Source: Ensifer sp. WSM1721 (GTDB lineage Bacteria > Pseudomonadota > Alphaproteobacteria > Rhizobiales > Rhizobiaceae). Taken from it: DNA of 64,000 nt. The DNA is taken from contig NZ_CP165784.1 in the NCBI RefSeq assembly GCF_000513895.2, positions 520,845 through 584,844 on the forward strand, read 5' to 3'. Below are positions 55,172-64,000 of the stretch, one piece after another. The position numbers were made by a program, and so were the translations under genes. A model generated the notes under the pieces. It saw only the letters and a list, made by a program, of their open reading frames with translations, was not told where the DNA came from and made no database searches. The stretch's first letter is position 1, and every line of letters starts with the position of its first letter.

Positions 55172-56016
55172 CACCGCTCTCCCCGCCTGATGGTGATCTT
55201 CTGCTGTTTCCAGCCGACGCCTGAGACAAGCACGGCGCGGTCGATATTATAGTCGACGACCATCATCCCGCTGTTCATGCGGTAGTTGACGATGCGGTTT
55301 TCGCCGCCGGAGATCACGAAGAGCACCGGCGCGTCCTGGCCGGCCAGCGAGCGGGGAAACTGGATATAGGTCTTGGCGCCATCGCTATAGACCCGCGTTG
55401 GCCGCCAGCTGGCACTCCCCGAAACTGAATAGCCGAAGTTCAGCTTTTCGGCCGGTACATTGGCGCCGGGGATCGTGCTCATTTCAAGTCGTGCGTTGAT
55501 GTCCTTGAGCCTGTTCGATACATCTTCCGGATATTCGAAACCGACCCGCGCCATGTATTGCGCGACGTTCGATTTGAGCTGGATATGGTAAGTGCGCCGC
55601 GAAGTCGTCACGACCATAGACGTCACCAGGCCCGGCTCCGACGGCTTGACGATCAGGTGGATCGCCTGGCCGCCGACCGCACCGGACGTTGCCGGCTCCA
55701 CCTTCCAGCGCACCGTATCGCCGACGAGCACGTCGCGGACCACTTCGCCGGCTTGAAGCTCGATATCGCAGACCTGCAGCGGCGAGCAGACGACGGAGGG
55801 CTGGACCTCCCCGAACAGGAAGATCACCTTGCCGTCGGCGCCCCTGGTCACAAGTCCCCGCCCTGCCCGCCATTGGTTCGAAATCGCCGCACCCTTCGTC
55901 TCGTTCGCGCTCATCGACTGCGCGACGGCGAGGTGCGGCAGGACGGATAGTGCCAGGGCGGCCGACAGCATCATGCTGTGGTGCGCCGCATTGGTAATCG
56001 CATTCATGAGTGCCAT
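55171..56016 (-). CDS. trbG: Conjugal transfer protein TrbG (VirB9-like)
   Basis: The 281-residue protein has a signal peptide ([19 protein letters not shown]) and the VirB9/CagX pattern: a first beta domain with [16 protein letters not shown], a cysteine pair, and a second beta domain with [32 protein letters not shown]. It forms part of the outer-membrane core complex with TrbH and TrbI. The ATG at 56016 is used; 56007 is a possible alternative. It overlaps the trbF stop region closely. Confidence 0.9.
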   Translation of the reverse strand: MALMNAITNAAHHSMMLSAALALSVLPHLAVAQSMSANETKGAAISNQWRAGRGLVTRGADGKVIFLFGEVQPSVVCSPLQVCDIELQAGEVVRDVLVGDTVRWKVEPATSGAVGGQAIHLIVKPSEPGLVTSMVVTTSRRTYHIQLKSNVAQYMARVGFEYPEDVSNRLKDINARLEMSTIPGANVPAEKLNFGYSVSGSASWRPTRVYSDGAKTYIQFPRSLAGQDAPVLFVISGGENRIVNYRMNSGMMVVDYNIDRAVLVSGVGWKQQKITIRRGER

Positions 56017-56021
56017 GCCTT

Positions 56022-56684
56022 TCAAAGCTGCGCGGTCCAGTCGAAATCACGCAGGTAGAGACCAAGAGGATTGAGACGAATGACGCTTTCGTCCTGCGGC
56101 GGGTTAAGCGTGACGGTGGCAATGCCGCGGAACCGTCTAAGGCCCGTCTCCTTGCCTTTCCGGTCGCGCTCATATTCGGTCCAGTCGATCTGGTAGGACT
56201 GGTTCGACAGCGCCACGATATTGTTCACCTCGATGGCGACCGTAGCGGTCTTTGCCTTCTCGAACGGCGAATTTCCGCGGAACCAGCTGTTGACCTTTTC
56301 GGTCGCCGGATCGGAGGTTCTGAGCAGTGCATAGGTGCGGTCTATATATTGCTTCTGGACCACTGCGTCCGGCGTGACCGAGCGGAAGTTCGAGATGAAG
56401 CTGCCGAGCGTGGCGCGCACCACCCGTGGATCAGCATATTCTATCTGCTGCGGGAAGCCGGCATTGACCGCCGCCCCGAGCGTGTCGACCTCGACGATAT
56501 AGGGGACCAGCTTCACTTGCGTGCTCTGGTAAAGCGCATAGGAGAAGCCGATGACGGCCATCACCATGCCGGACATGCCGACCACGCGCCAGGCGCGGGC
56601 CGCCTGGACATAGGAGCCGTAGCGCTCGGTCCATTCCTGGCGCGCAGCAAGATAGGGATTGTCGGGCGGCGTGGATCCGGCCAT
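56022..56684 (-). CDS. trbF: Conjugal transfer protein TrbF (VirB8-like)
   Basis: The 220-residue protein has a cytoplasmic start with [21 protein letters not shown], one membrane segment ([19 protein letters not shown]) and a periplasmic VirB8-type domain ([47 protein letters not shown]). It nucleates assembly of the type IV secretion channel. Fourteen bases separate it from trbL. Confidence 0.95.
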   Translation of the reverse strand: MAGSTPPDNPYLAARQEWTERYGSYVQAARAWRVVGMSGMVMAVIGFSYALYQSTQVKLVPYIVEVDTLGAAVNAGFPQQIEYADPRVVRATLGSFISNFRSVTPDAVVQKQYIDRTYALLRTSDPATEKVNSWFRGNSPFEKAKTATVAIEVNNIVALSNQSYQIDWTEYERDRKGKETGLRRFRGIATVTLNPPQDESVIRLNPLGLYLRDFDWTAQL

Positions 56685-56698
56685 GGGTCATCAACCTT

Positions 56699-57886
56699 CT
56701 ATTTGTTCTCGTCGATGGGGGGTGGAGGCGTGGTGCGGCCGGAATGCCGTTTCTGATCGAGCTTGGCGTTGGCGAGCCCGAGGAGGGAACCGGCATAGGC
56801 GCCGGGTGAGGCGATGGCCTTTTCCTTTGCCGCCGAACCCGCCGCGTGCGCAGCGCCCCCGATCCCGGACGCTATGCCGCGCAGTGCGGCTCCCGCGAAT
56901 GATGACCCGGCTGCTCGCGCCGAACTTGCCGCCTGGGCGCCTCGCGTCGCCGCGGCAGCACCAAGGAATGCGCCGCCGGCGGCAAAGCTCGCGGCCTGGC
57001 CGCCATGCCGGATTGTCTCCATCCCGCCCGAGACCGATGCGCCGTGCACGACACCCTGCAGGATCGGCGGCACATACATGGCGATGACGAAGACCACGAC
57101 CGAAATACCGGCGATCGCAAGCGTCGTGATGAACTGTTCGGATGTCGCCGTCGGGGCCTCTGCGAGACCCAGCAGGACATCGGAGCCGATCTTGGCAATC
57201 ATCACCAGCGCCATCAGCTTCATGCCGACCGAAAAGGCATAGACCAGGTATTTGACCGCAAAATCCTTGGTGTAGGACGAGCCCCCAAGCCCGAGCATGA
57301 TCATGCCGGCAAGCAGCCCCACATACATTTCCACCATGATGGCGACGAAGATGGCCGCGACCAGGCTGAACGATATCACCACCACGACCATGGCGAAGAC
57401 GGCGGCGATCGCCAGCGCATTGTCCTCGAAGAGGCCGAACTTGGCCTGTTCGGACATTTTCGCGGCAACACGAATGCCAGCGTCGAAGATATTGGCGGGC
57501 GAGGCGGAGCCGCCACCGGCGCCGATCTGGTAGAGGCTGTCGACCACCGCCCTGGCGACCGTCGGTCCCTGATCAAGAATGAACGCAAACAGGCCGATGA
57601 ACAGGATCCGCCGCACCAGTTCGGCAAACCAGCTGTCGAGCGAGACGGCGTTGACCGCGAGCCACACGGCGGCGATACCGACCTCGATGCTGGCAAGAAT
57701 CCAGAACAGCGAGCGCGCCGCGTTCATCACGGTCGTCTCCCACCCCTTGGCGGCGCTGGCAACCTGGCTTTCAAGGGTTGTCAGCACGGAGCCTTGCTGC
57801 GCGAGCGCCGGAGCACTCGCGAGCAGCACCATGGCCACCGCGATGAAGACGAGTTCCAGTCTGCGTGAAGGCCGCACGATCACCAT
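56699..57886 (-). CDS. trbL: Conjugal transfer membrane protein TrbL (VirB6-like)
   Basis: The 395-residue protein has a signal-like start, six or so membrane segments (for instance FWILASIEVGIAAVWLAV, AIAAVFAMVVVVISFSLVAAIF, LAIAGISVVVFVIAMYVPPI) and an Ala/Gly-rich tail with many small residues (about 310-380). VirB6-like proteins form the inner-membrane part of the channel. It overlaps the trbK stop. Confidence 0.95.
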   Translation of the reverse strand: MVIVRPSRRLELVFIAVAMVLLASAPALAQQGSVLTTLESQVASAAKGWETTVMNAARSLFWILASIEVGIAAVWLAVNAVSLDSWFAELVRRILFIGLFAFILDQGPTVARAVVDSLYQIGAGGGSASPANIFDAGIRVAAKMSEQAKFGLFEDNALAIAAVFAMVVVVISFSLVAAIFVAIMVEMYVGLLAGMIMLGLGGSSYTKDFAVKYLVYAFSVGMKLMALVMIAKIGSDVLLGLAEAPTATSEQFITTLAIAGISVVVFVIAMYVPPILQGVVHGASVSGGMETIRHGGQAASFAAGGAFLGAAAATRGAQAASSARAAGSSFAGAALRGIASGIGGAAHAAGSAAKEKAIASPGAYAGSLLGLANAKLDQKRHSGRTTPPPPIDENK

Positions 57887-58107
57887 CTTGGCTTCATCAC
57901 CTCTCCGCCGCGAATATCCCGCTCCGGATCGCCGCTGAAGAACTTTTGCCGATGCTCCCGGCGCTCTTCGGCGAATGTGAGTTGCACGATGGACGCGCTC
58001 CCTCCTGACTTGCCCAGCGCGCGGGGCTGTACGACAAGCCAGACGGCGCCGGCGCCGAGGGCGACGATCCCTGCCAATGCAAGGGCGATGATCAGACGCG
58101 GGCTCAC
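57880..58107 (-). CDS. trbK: TrbK, small entry-exclusion-type protein
   Basis: The 75-residue protein begins at a GTG that overlaps the trbJ stop, with one membrane or signal segment (LIIALALAGIVALGAGAVW) and a short hydrophilic part. TrbK of this operon type acts in entry exclusion or stability of the pair. Its last 13 residues (DIRGGEVMKPRW and the codons before) nearly repeat the end of TrbJ, which is odd and suggests a local duplication. Confidence 0.85.
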   Translation of the reverse strand: MSPRLIIALALAGIVALGAGAVWLVVQPRALGKSGGSASIVQLTFAEERREHRQKFFSGDPERDIRGGEVMKPRW

Positions 58108-58913
58108 CAGCGCGGCTCCATCACCTGGCCGCCGCGAATATCGTGCTGAGGCGCGCTGAAGAACTGTTCGCGCCGGGCCTGCGCGAGGTCCTTTCGCGCC
58201 TGCTCCGACTGGTACCAGGTGCCCATCATGGTCATCTGCTGCGAGACAAGCCCGCGCAGCTTTTGCATCTGCGCGACCTGCTGGGCGGCGATCTCGTGTC
58301 CGACCTGCAACGCCTTCATTTGGCCGTCGGCGGTTTCCGACATCGAGCGGATCGAGTTCATCGTCGCCTCCTCGCTGGAAAACTGCTCGGCGGTCAGGTT
58401 CGCAGCCTTCAGTGTGACGGCGATCGTGTCGCGGTTGGTGTCTGACCAGATCTGGTAGGAGCTCGAAAACGTCGCATTGTCGGGCAGCGTCGTCCTGAGA
58501 TCGGCGAAGCTTTGAAAGCGCTGCTTGAGCACATCGTCGATATTGCCCATCGAAAACGCCACGCCCTGCCCGTGCGAGACGATGTTCTGCAGGTGCATCA
58601 GATCGCTCTCGACCTGACCCCAGACATGATCGGGCAGCTGGGCGGTATTCTGCAGCATGTTCTGGTAGATGTTCAGCTGGTTCTGGATCTGCTCGGCTAA
58701 CTGGGTGATCTGGGTGATCTGGTTGTTGACCTGCTCGGCCGACTTGCCGACGAGCGAGATGAGCTCGGCATTGTTGGCGAGCTGGGTCCATTCGGTCGCC
58801 TGTCCCGTGACACCCCCGGCCAATGCCGGAATGGGCTGGCTGACCACCAGGATGGCAGCCGCGAGCGCGAGTGCATGTGCGGCACTATTTGACCCGAAAA
58901 AGCGTTTCGGCAT
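58104..58913 (-). CDS. trbJ: Conjugal transfer protein TrbJ (VirB5-like)
   Basis: The 269-residue protein has a signal peptide (HALALAAAILVVSQPIPALAGG), then long helices (NAELISLVGKSAEQVNNQI, QTQLAEQIQNQLNIYQNML) as in VirB5/TrbJ minor pilus proteins. Its ATG at 58913 overlaps the end of trbE. The last residues, DIRGGQVMEPRW, are shared with TrbK. Confidence 0.9.
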   Translation of the reverse strand: MPKRFFGSNSAAHALALAAAILVVSQPIPALAGGVTGQATEWTQLANNAELISLVGKSAEQVNNQITQITQLAEQIQNQLNIYQNMLQNTAQLPDHVWGQVESDLMHLQNIVSHGQGVAFSMGNIDDVLKQRFQSFADLRTTLPDNATFSSSYQIWSDTNRDTIAVTLKAANLTAEQFSSEEATMNSIRSMSETADGQMKALQVGHEIAAQQVAQMQKLRGLVSQQMTMMGTWYQSEQARKDLAQARREQFFSAPQHDIRGGQVMEPRW

Positions 58914-61347
58914 GATCGATTCCTCTTTGCTGGAGCCAATGGAGGGGCCACTCGGCCCCGTGTTCGGAGTGAAGCGACCGGATGCGCTTGAGGTCTTCTT
59001 TTCCGGCGGCGCCCACGAACGAGAGCGCGACAGGACCGAGCGCCATATCGAAGAGCCTACGGCCCTCGGGGGACGCGACGTAATATTCGCGCTTGGGCAG
59101 CGCGGTTGCGACGATCTCGATCTGGCGGGAATTAAAGCCGATGCGTTCGTAGAATTCCCGCGTGCCGGGCTCGCGCGCCGCGCCGTTGGGCAGGCAGATC
59201 CTCGTCGGGCAAGACTCCTTGAGCACGTCGATAATGCCCGATCGCTCCGCATCTGAGATCGATTGCGTCGCGAGCACCACCGCGCAATTGGCCTTGCGCA
59301 GCACCTTCAGCCATTCGCGAATCTTGTCGCGGAAGACGGGATGGCCGAGCATCAGCCAGGCTTCGTCGAGAATGATCAGGCTGGGTGCGCCGGTCAGCCG
59401 CTTTTCGATGCGGCGGAAAAGGTAGGTGAGAACCGGCACGAGATTGCGCTCGCCCATGTTCATCAATTCCTCGATCTCGAAGCACTGGAAGCTGCCAAGC
59501 GAAAGCCCGTCTTCCTCGGCGTCGAGCAACTGGCCCATGGGTCCATCCACGGTATAATGGTGAAGCGCGTCCTTGATCTCGCGCATCTGCACGCCCGAAA
59601 CAAAATCCGAAAGTGAACGGCCGCGCGACTGCGCCATCAGCCCGACCTGTCGCGCGATGGCGTTGCGATAGTCCGGCGTAATCGTGACAGCCTGCAGCGA
59701 CACGAGCGTCTCGATCCACTCCGAGGCCCAGGCGCGATCGCCGTCGCTCGAAAGCTCTGTGAGCGGGCAGAAGGCAAGCGGCCTCCCCTCCCCTCCTCCG
59801 GAGGCATCGCCACCGAGCTCGTAATGGTCGCCGCCGAGGCCGAGCGTCAGCGGCAGCATCGAGCGGCCCTTGTCGAAGGCGAAGACCTGCGCGCCTGCAT
59901 AACGTCGGAACTGTGCCGCGATCAGCGCCAGCAGCGTCGACTTGCCCGACCCGGTCGGCCCGAAGATCAGTGTGTGGCCGACGTCGTCGACATGCAGATT
60001 GAGCCGGAACGGCGTCGATCCGCTTGCGACCTGCACGAGCGGCGGAGAGCCCGGAGGGTAGAACGGGCAAGGCGCGACCGGGCTTCCGGACCATACCGAA
60101 TTGAGCGGCACGAGATCGGCGAGGTTGCGCGTATTGATCAGCGGCTCACGGATATTGGCGTAAGTGACGCCGGGCAGGCTGCCGAGAAAGGCGTCGGTGG
60201 CATTGAGCGTCTCGATTCTTGCGCCGAACCCCTCCGCCTGGATCAGCCGGCGGATCGCCTCGCAACTCTCCTGCAGGCGTGTCTGGTCCTCATCAAAGAG
60301 GGCGATGACCGGAGTATAGTAGCCGTAGCTGAGGAGCTCGGATGAGGCTTCCGCGATCGCGTCCTCGGTCTCGGCCACCATCATCATGGCGTCCTGGTCG
60401 ACCGAATGGCTCTGCGTCTGGAACAGCTGGTCGAAGAAGGGCCGCACCTTCTGCTGCCATTTCTTGCGTGTGCGCTCGAGTTTGGCGCGCGCCTCCTCGG
60501 CATCGAGGAAGACGAAGCGCGACGACCAGCGGTAGGTGAGCGGCATCAGGTCAAGCGCGTTCAGGATGCCCGGCCAGCTTTCCGCCGGCAGGCCGTCGAT
60601 CGCGACGACGCCGAGATAGCGGTTCTCGACCATGGGCGTCAGTCCATGCTGAAGCTCGGCGGTTACCAGCCAGTCGAGATACATCGGAATGTCCGGCAGC
60701 CGCACCGGATGGTTTTCCCCGGTGATGCAGAAGCGGATGAACTGGAAGAGCTCGTCGTAGCGTGCAAGGCGATAACCGCCGCGCTCCCCGACCTCCCGCG
60801 TCATCATCCGCCGGATCGAAACGACATTCATGAGATATTGCTCGACCTCGCGGATCGAGGCCAGAAAGGCCTCGATCGCTTTGTCGGCATAGGTCGCAGA
60901 TCGGCTTGCCGCGTCCGAATAGACATAGCGCGTCAATCCGGATCGCCTTGGCTCTGGCGGCCGCCAGGTCAGGATCAACGCGTGCCGGCTTTCAAAATGG
61001 CCCTTCTCCCTTTGAAAGTGCGTACGCCGCTCGGCGTCGATCGCCCGTGTGACGGGGTCGGGAAAATGGCAATCAGCTTCATCAGGATAGACTTCGGTCG
61101 GAACTCGCACGGCCTCGACCTGGATCATCCAGCCGGAACCGAGCCGCGACAGGATCGCGTTGATCTGCCGAGACACCTCGTTGCGCTCGGCATCCGTCGA
61201 GCTATCGCTGTCGGGGCCGGCAAAATACCAGCCGGCCATGAGCGAACCGTCTTTCAGAAGGATTACGCCATTCGCGACAAGCCCCGCATAGGGAACAAGA
61301 TCGGAAAAGGACGGGCCGGCGTGCCGGAAGCGTTTGAGTGCGACCAT
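58885..61347 (-). CDS. trbE: Conjugal transfer ATPase TrbE (VirB4-like)
   Basis: The 820-residue protein is a VirB4-type ATPase: a long N-terminal domain (to about 430), Walker A GPTGSGKSTLL and Walker B LIILDEAWLM, with ATQSISDAERSGI in between as expected. It energises pilus assembly and substrate transfer. The start at 61347 is chosen for the family start MVALKRFRH; an upstream frame extension is not similar. The stop overlaps trbJ. Confidence 0.95.
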   Translation of the reverse strand: MVALKRFRHAGPSFSDLVPYAGLVANGVILLKDGSLMAGWYFAGPDSDSSTDAERNEVSRQINAILSRLGSGWMIQVEAVRVPTEVYPDEADCHFPDPVTRAIDAERRTHFQREKGHFESRHALILTWRPPEPRRSGLTRYVYSDAASRSATYADKAIEAFLASIREVEQYLMNVVSIRRMMTREVGERGGYRLARYDELFQFIRFCITGENHPVRLPDIPMYLDWLVTAELQHGLTPMVENRYLGVVAIDGLPAESWPGILNALDLMPLTYRWSSRFVFLDAEEARAKLERTRKKWQQKVRPFFDQLFQTQSHSVDQDAMMMVAETEDAIAEASSELLSYGYYTPVIALFDEDQTRLQESCEAIRRLIQAEGFGARIETLNATDAFLGSLPGVTYANIREPLINTRNLADLVPLNSVWSGSPVAPCPFYPPGSPPLVQVASGSTPFRLNLHVDDVGHTLIFGPTGSGKSTLLALIAAQFRRYAGAQVFAFDKGRSMLPLTLGLGGDHYELGGDASGGGEGRPLAFCPLTELSSDGDRAWASEWIETLVSLQAVTITPDYRNAIARQVGLMAQSRGRSLSDFVSGVQMREIKDALHHYTVDGPMGQLLDAEEDGLSLGSFQCFEIEELMNMGERNLVPVLTYLFRRIEKRLTGAPSLIILDEAWLMLGHPVFRDKIREWLKVLRKANCAVVLATQSISDAERSGIIDVLKESCPTRICLPNGAAREPGTREFYERIGFNSRQIEIVATALPKREYYVASPEGRRLFDMALGPVALSFVGAAGKEDLKRIRSLHSEHGAEWPLHWLQQRGIDHAETLFRVK

Positions 61348-61357
61348 CTCAAGGACC

Positions 61358-61657
61358 TCAGTACCGCCGCCAGGGCGTCGATGTCGGCCGATAGCTGGCG
61401 CGGTAGGACACATGCCGGAGATAGGCCCGCCGCATCAGCGGGTCGGCTTTCGCCATCATTCGAAGTGCGGCAAGCGCGACCAGCCAGACTGCGAGGCCGA
61501 ATAGCGCCGCATACCAGGTCAGCACGACGAAGATCAGGATGACCGAGGCAAGACCGGTCAGGAGAACCAGCTCGCGATCGGCGCCCATCAAAAGGTTCGG
61601 CCGTGACAGCGCCCGGTGAATGCGTGGACGGAAAAGCGTGGAGGCCGCCTCAGACAT
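61358..61657 (-). CDS. trbD: Conjugal transfer protein TrbD (VirB3-like)
   Basis: The 99-residue protein starts [20 protein letters not shown], has two membrane segments ([17 protein letters not shown] and [14 protein letters not shown]) and a short basic tail, matching VirB3/TrbD. It partners TrbE at the inner membrane. Its ATG overlaps the trbC end by a few bases. Confidence 0.95.
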   Translation of the reverse strand: MSEAASTLFRPRIHRALSRPNLLMGADRELVLLTGLASVILIFVVLTWYAALFGLAVWLVALAALRMMAKADPLMRRAYLRHVSYRASYRPTSTPWRRY

Positions 61658-62042
61658 GGCTCCCCTCCCCCTCCGTGCGAACGGATAGGCTGGCGGCTTT
61701 GTGTCCGGCGCGCGCGTCGACCGCTGCGATCGAAGCACCGGTCGCGCCGAACAGTGCGACGATCTGGGTGGCGCCAAGCAGCACCCCGCCGACCAGGGCG
61801 ATATAGCAAAGCCGCCGCGCGAAATCATTGAGCTCGCCGCCGAAGATCAGCATGCCGCCGGCGATCGCCACGGCTGCAATTGCGATGAAGCCGGCGACAG
61901 GGCCGGTGATCGACTGCTGGATCTGCTGGAGCGGAGACTCCCAGGGCAGTCCGCCACCGGAGGAAGCCAAAGCCGGCTCCAGCGCGAGGCAAACGGAAGC
62001 CAGCGCGACGCTGGCCAGGATAAGGGGTCTTTTAGGCGACAT
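61650..62042 (-). CDS. trbC: Conjugal transfer pilin TrbC (VirB2-like)
   Basis: The 130-residue precursor has a long signal ([23 protein letters not shown]) and two hydrophobic helices ([39 protein letters not shown]) with a short loop, typical of TrbC/VirB2 pilins that are cut and made circular. It overlaps both neighbours. Confidence 0.95.
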   Translation of the reverse strand: MSPKRPLILASVALASVCLALEPALASSGGGLPWESPLQQIQQSITGPVAGFIAIAAVAIAGGMLIFGGELNDFARRLCYIALVGGVLLGATQIVALFGATGASIAAVDARAGHKAASLSVRTEGEGSHV

Positions 62043-63003
62043 GGCTGTCCTCCTCGATCTGTGCGTAATGTTCGGTCCGGTAGTGGGCGTTGCCAAAACC
62101 CTCGACATGGATGACCTCGCGGACCCGCCGCCCTCGCCCCGTCCGCTCGATCGAGACGATGAGATCGACTGCCTCGCCGATTACTTCCTGCATCGGCTGC
62201 TGGCTGGCCTCTGCGGTCAGTTGCTCAAGCCGGCGCAGGGCCGAGAGCGCCGTATTGGAATGAACGGTCGTGACGCCGCCGGGATGGCCGGTATTCCAGG
62301 CCTTCAGGAGCGTGAGCGCTGCGCCGTCCCGCACCTCGCCGACGATGATCCGGTCGGGCCTCAGCCGCATCGTGCTTTTGAGGAGCCGGGCCATGTCGAC
62401 CGTGTCGCTGGTGTGCAGCAACACGGCATTTTCCGCAGCGCACTGGATTTCGGCGGTGTCCTCCAGGATGACCATCCGATCGTCGGGTGCGTCCGCTACG
62501 ATCTCGGCGATGACAGCATTGGCAAGTGTCGTCTTGCCCGATCCCGTTCCGCCGGAAATCACGATATTCGAGCGAGACGCGATCGCGTTGCGCAGCACCG
62601 ACGCCTGCGCTTCGGTCATTACCTTCGACCGCACATATTCGTCCAATGGAATGAGCCGTGACGCGCGCCGACGGATCGTGAAGGCCGGGCCGGCAACGAC
62701 CGGAGGCAGCAAACCCTCGAAGCGGTGCCCGCCGATTGGCAGTTCGCCGGAAATGATCGGCCGTTCGTCGTGAGCCTCGGATTGCAGCGCGTGAGCGACG
62801 CTGCCGATTACGACCTCCGCTGCAGCCGCGCTCATCGCGCCGGCAGCAGCGACACCGTGGCCCAGCCGCTCGATGAAGAGCCTGCCATCCGGATTGAGCA
62901 TGATCTCGACGACCGTGGCATCGTCAAGAGCGACGCAGAGCCGGTCGCCGAGCGCGTCCTGGAGTTTGCGAACGAGACGGGAATGCGAGTGCAGGTGGGT
63001 CAT
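62032..63003 (-). CDS. trbB: Conjugal transfer ATPase TrbB (VirB11-like)
   Basis: The 323-residue protein is a VirB11-type ring ATPase with an N-terminal sensing part, Walker [11 protein letters not shown], an acidic Asp box ([13 protein letters not shown]), Walker B-like [13 protein letters not shown] and the His box GGVTTVHSN. It drives pilus and channel assembly from the cytoplasm. Its start overlaps the traI stop (ATGA). Confidence 0.95.
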   Translation of the reverse strand: MTHLHSHSRLVRKLQDALGDRLCVALDDATVVEIMLNPDGRLFIERLGHGVAAAGAMSAAAAEVVIGSVAHALQSEAHDERPIISGELPIGGHRFEGLLPPVVAGPAFTIRRRASRLIPLDEYVRSKVMTEAQASVLRNAIASRSNIVISGGTGSGKTTLANAVIAEIVADAPDDRMVILEDTAEIQCAAENAVLLHTSDTVDMARLLKSTMRLRPDRIIVGEVRDGAALTLLKAWNTGHPGGVTTVHSNTALSALRRLEQLTAEASQQPMQEVIGEAVDLIVSIERTGRGRRVREVIHVEGFGNAHYRTEHYAQIEEDSHVA

Positions 63004-63635
63004 GCCGCAGTCCTCGACCCGCGGCCACTCCCGACGATCATCGGCTTGTATTCTGCCGGGCGGACACGATCGAAGCTGGCATTGTCGACTGGCAGGCTTC
63101 CGGCGACAGCGATCGTGTTGCCGACCGGGACCGGGTCACCGAGACGGCGCATCGGCCACCCGGCCCGATTGAGGATGCGTTCGAAACGCAGGTCAGTCGC
63201 CGTGACGATCTCGTTATAACCGTTCGCCATCGACCACTCGATAATGCCGGCGAACATCGTCAGCGTCGCCAGATGCAACTGGCCCCCTCCCCTGCCCGCT
63301 TCGAGATTGGTGTCGACGCAGAAGCGTGAACTCTCGATCATGCCCGAATGGGCCTCTAGCCGCCCCGCTCGCAACAACTGGGGAAAGGTGTCCTGAAGCA
63401 TGGTCGGTCCGCCTGCGGGAAGAAGGCGGGCACAGCCGGCGACCCGGTCGGTGGCGTCGACCGCCAGGATGTAGGTTAGCGCGAGCGTGTCGTACTCGTC
63501 GCGTTCCCCGTCGGCCGCGATCTCCACGTCCCAGCCCAGGCGCGATCCAAAGACCAGAGCACGAAGGCGATGCATCTGCGTCAGCAGGCCGCTCTCGGGC
63601 TCATATAGGTCTGGCGAAACGACCACGATGCGCAT
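63000..63635 (-). CDS. traI: Acyl-homoserine-lactone synthase TraI
   Basis: The 211-residue protein has LuxI-family landmarks: RLRALVF near residues 23-29, GWDVEIAADGERDEYDT with the two acidic sites, GCARLLP and MIESSRFCVD. It makes the acyl-homoserine-lactone signal that, through TraR, turns on conjugation. It begins at the ATG at 63635 after GGAGTGG and is the first gene of the trb operon. A tra box stands 61 bases upstream. Confidence 0.95.
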   Translation of the reverse strand: MRIVVVSPDLYEPESGLLTQMHRLRALVFGSRLGWDVEIAADGERDEYDTLALTYILAVDATDRVAGCARLLPAGGPTMLQDTFPQLLRAGRLEAHSGMIESSRFCVDTNLEAGRGGGQLHLATLTMFAGIIEWSMANGYNEIVTATDLRFERILNRAGWPMRRLGDPVPVGNTIAVAGSLPVDNASFDRVRPAEYKPMIVGSGRGSRTAA

Positions 63636-63695
63636 GATCCACTCCGTAATGAATTGAATTGCGCATACAGAAATCACCGCGACTCGTTTGTGGCT

Positions 63696-63713
63696 ACGTG
63701 CAGAATTGCACCT
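63696..63713 (-). promoter_or_regulatory. tra box (TraR-binding site) before traI
   Basis: ACGTGCAGAATTGCACCT is an inverted repeat close to the 18-base tra box consensus ACGTGCAGATCTGCACGT. It lies about 61 bases upstream of the traI start, which fits activation by TraR bound to its lactone. In repABC plasmids such sites can also act on the replication genes to the right. Confidence 0.8.
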
Positions 63714-64000
63714 CGATGATTCTGCCGAATCGCGTTTTAGTCCGTGGAAATGATGAACGAACGTGTGGATGAGGTATGCGGATCTGCATTTCCGGCTCGA
63801 CATCGCCGGCTTCGAAGATCGAGCTAACTTACGGAAGCATATGGAGGAATCCGCGTTCGCAACAAATTCGCGGCGCTTTTGTTAACTTCTCGTTAACCAA
63901 AAAGCTCTTGCTCGCCGACAAGAATCCGCGCCTATTGCCGGTGGCGGAACTTTACCGGTTTCGCGAAAATTACCGCCACTGACAAGAAATGGGTTTTGAG
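63714..64000. other. Right-edge intergenic region with two dyads
   Basis: No gene is supported here. Two dyads stand out: GTTAAC-TTCTC-GTTAAC at 63881-63897, and an imperfect 39-base dyad at 63941-63979 with outer arms GTGGCGG and CCGCCAC. In repABC plasmids the repA promoter and its operator lie in this position, divergent from traI. These dyads are candidates for RepA control sites; the repA start itself would be to the right of the window. Confidence 0.45.

Noticed and set aside
60406..61542. A 378-codon plus-strand frame opposite trbE
   Set aside because: It is a shadow of the GC-rich trbE gene, which has its Walker motifs intact.
63881..63897. Possible parS centromere of a repABC plasmid
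   Set aside because: The usual 16-base GTT-N10-AAC form with a GC centre is not met; the dyad has a TTCTC centre, so it is reported only as a candidate control site.

Overview
This window reads as part of a large, conjugative, repABC-type plasmid (or plasmid-derived accessory region) of an alphaproteobacterium of the Rhizobium/Sinorhizobium/Agrobacterium group. The reasons are a complete quorum-sensing-linked traI-trbBCDEJKLFGHI mating-pair operon at the right end with an upstream tra box, a VirG-like response regulator and a consensus vir box at the left end, a FixK/FNR-type box before ompW, and a GC-rich coding style broken by many dead IS elements of rhizobial type. The replication genes would be expected just beyond the right edge; they are not in the window.

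Layout. 0-1.2 kb: a palindromic vir box and decayed ISNCY and IS5 transposases. 1.4-2.1 kb: a VirG-like regulator. 2.5-11.2 kb: five same-strand genes encoding a CYTH-like protein, an EndoU-lamin-tail fusion, a cytoplasmic subtilase, a metallo-beta-lactamase-fold protein and a membrane patatin; I regard this as a candidate undescribed multi-effector system. 11.2-16 kb: IS graveyard (two ISL3 pieces, IS481, IS5, integrase, chemotaxis-receptor fragment) around an intact ompW. 16.3-17.4 kb: a broken AlbA_2/Schlafen-like gene. 17.5-26.1 kb: one tightly packed operon joining a His-Xaa-Ser (HXS) peptide-modification cassette (hxsD, hxsB, hxsC, hxsA) to a TerY-P-type triad (vWA, PP2C, kinase with helix-hairpin-helix) and an SH3b protein. 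26.1-38.6 kb: small secreted proteins and a defence-island-like stretch (DUF1016/YhcG nuclease, an unrecognised three-gene cluster whose first member looks like a PD-(D/E)XK nuclease, a putAbiC protein, a second broken AlbA_2 gene, resolvase debris). 39-50.3 kb: a type I secretion cassette (RTX protein, ABC exporter, HlyD adaptor) with three further probable secreted proteins that share a short repeated module, bracketed by two related LuxR-type regulators, one lacking its DNA-binding domain. 51-52.8 kb: IS21/IS66 remnants and an Xre-RES toxin-antitoxin pair. 53.4-63.7 kb: the trb operon and traI.

How the parts work together. The trb/traI block makes the plasmid self-mobilising under acyl-homoserine-lactone control, although no traR or traM gene is present here. 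The left and middle thirds are accessory cargo: conflict or stress systems, a peptide-maturation operon and a secretion cassette, separated by dead transposons that presumably brought them together. All functional statements are inferred from motifs and gene order; no database search was run.
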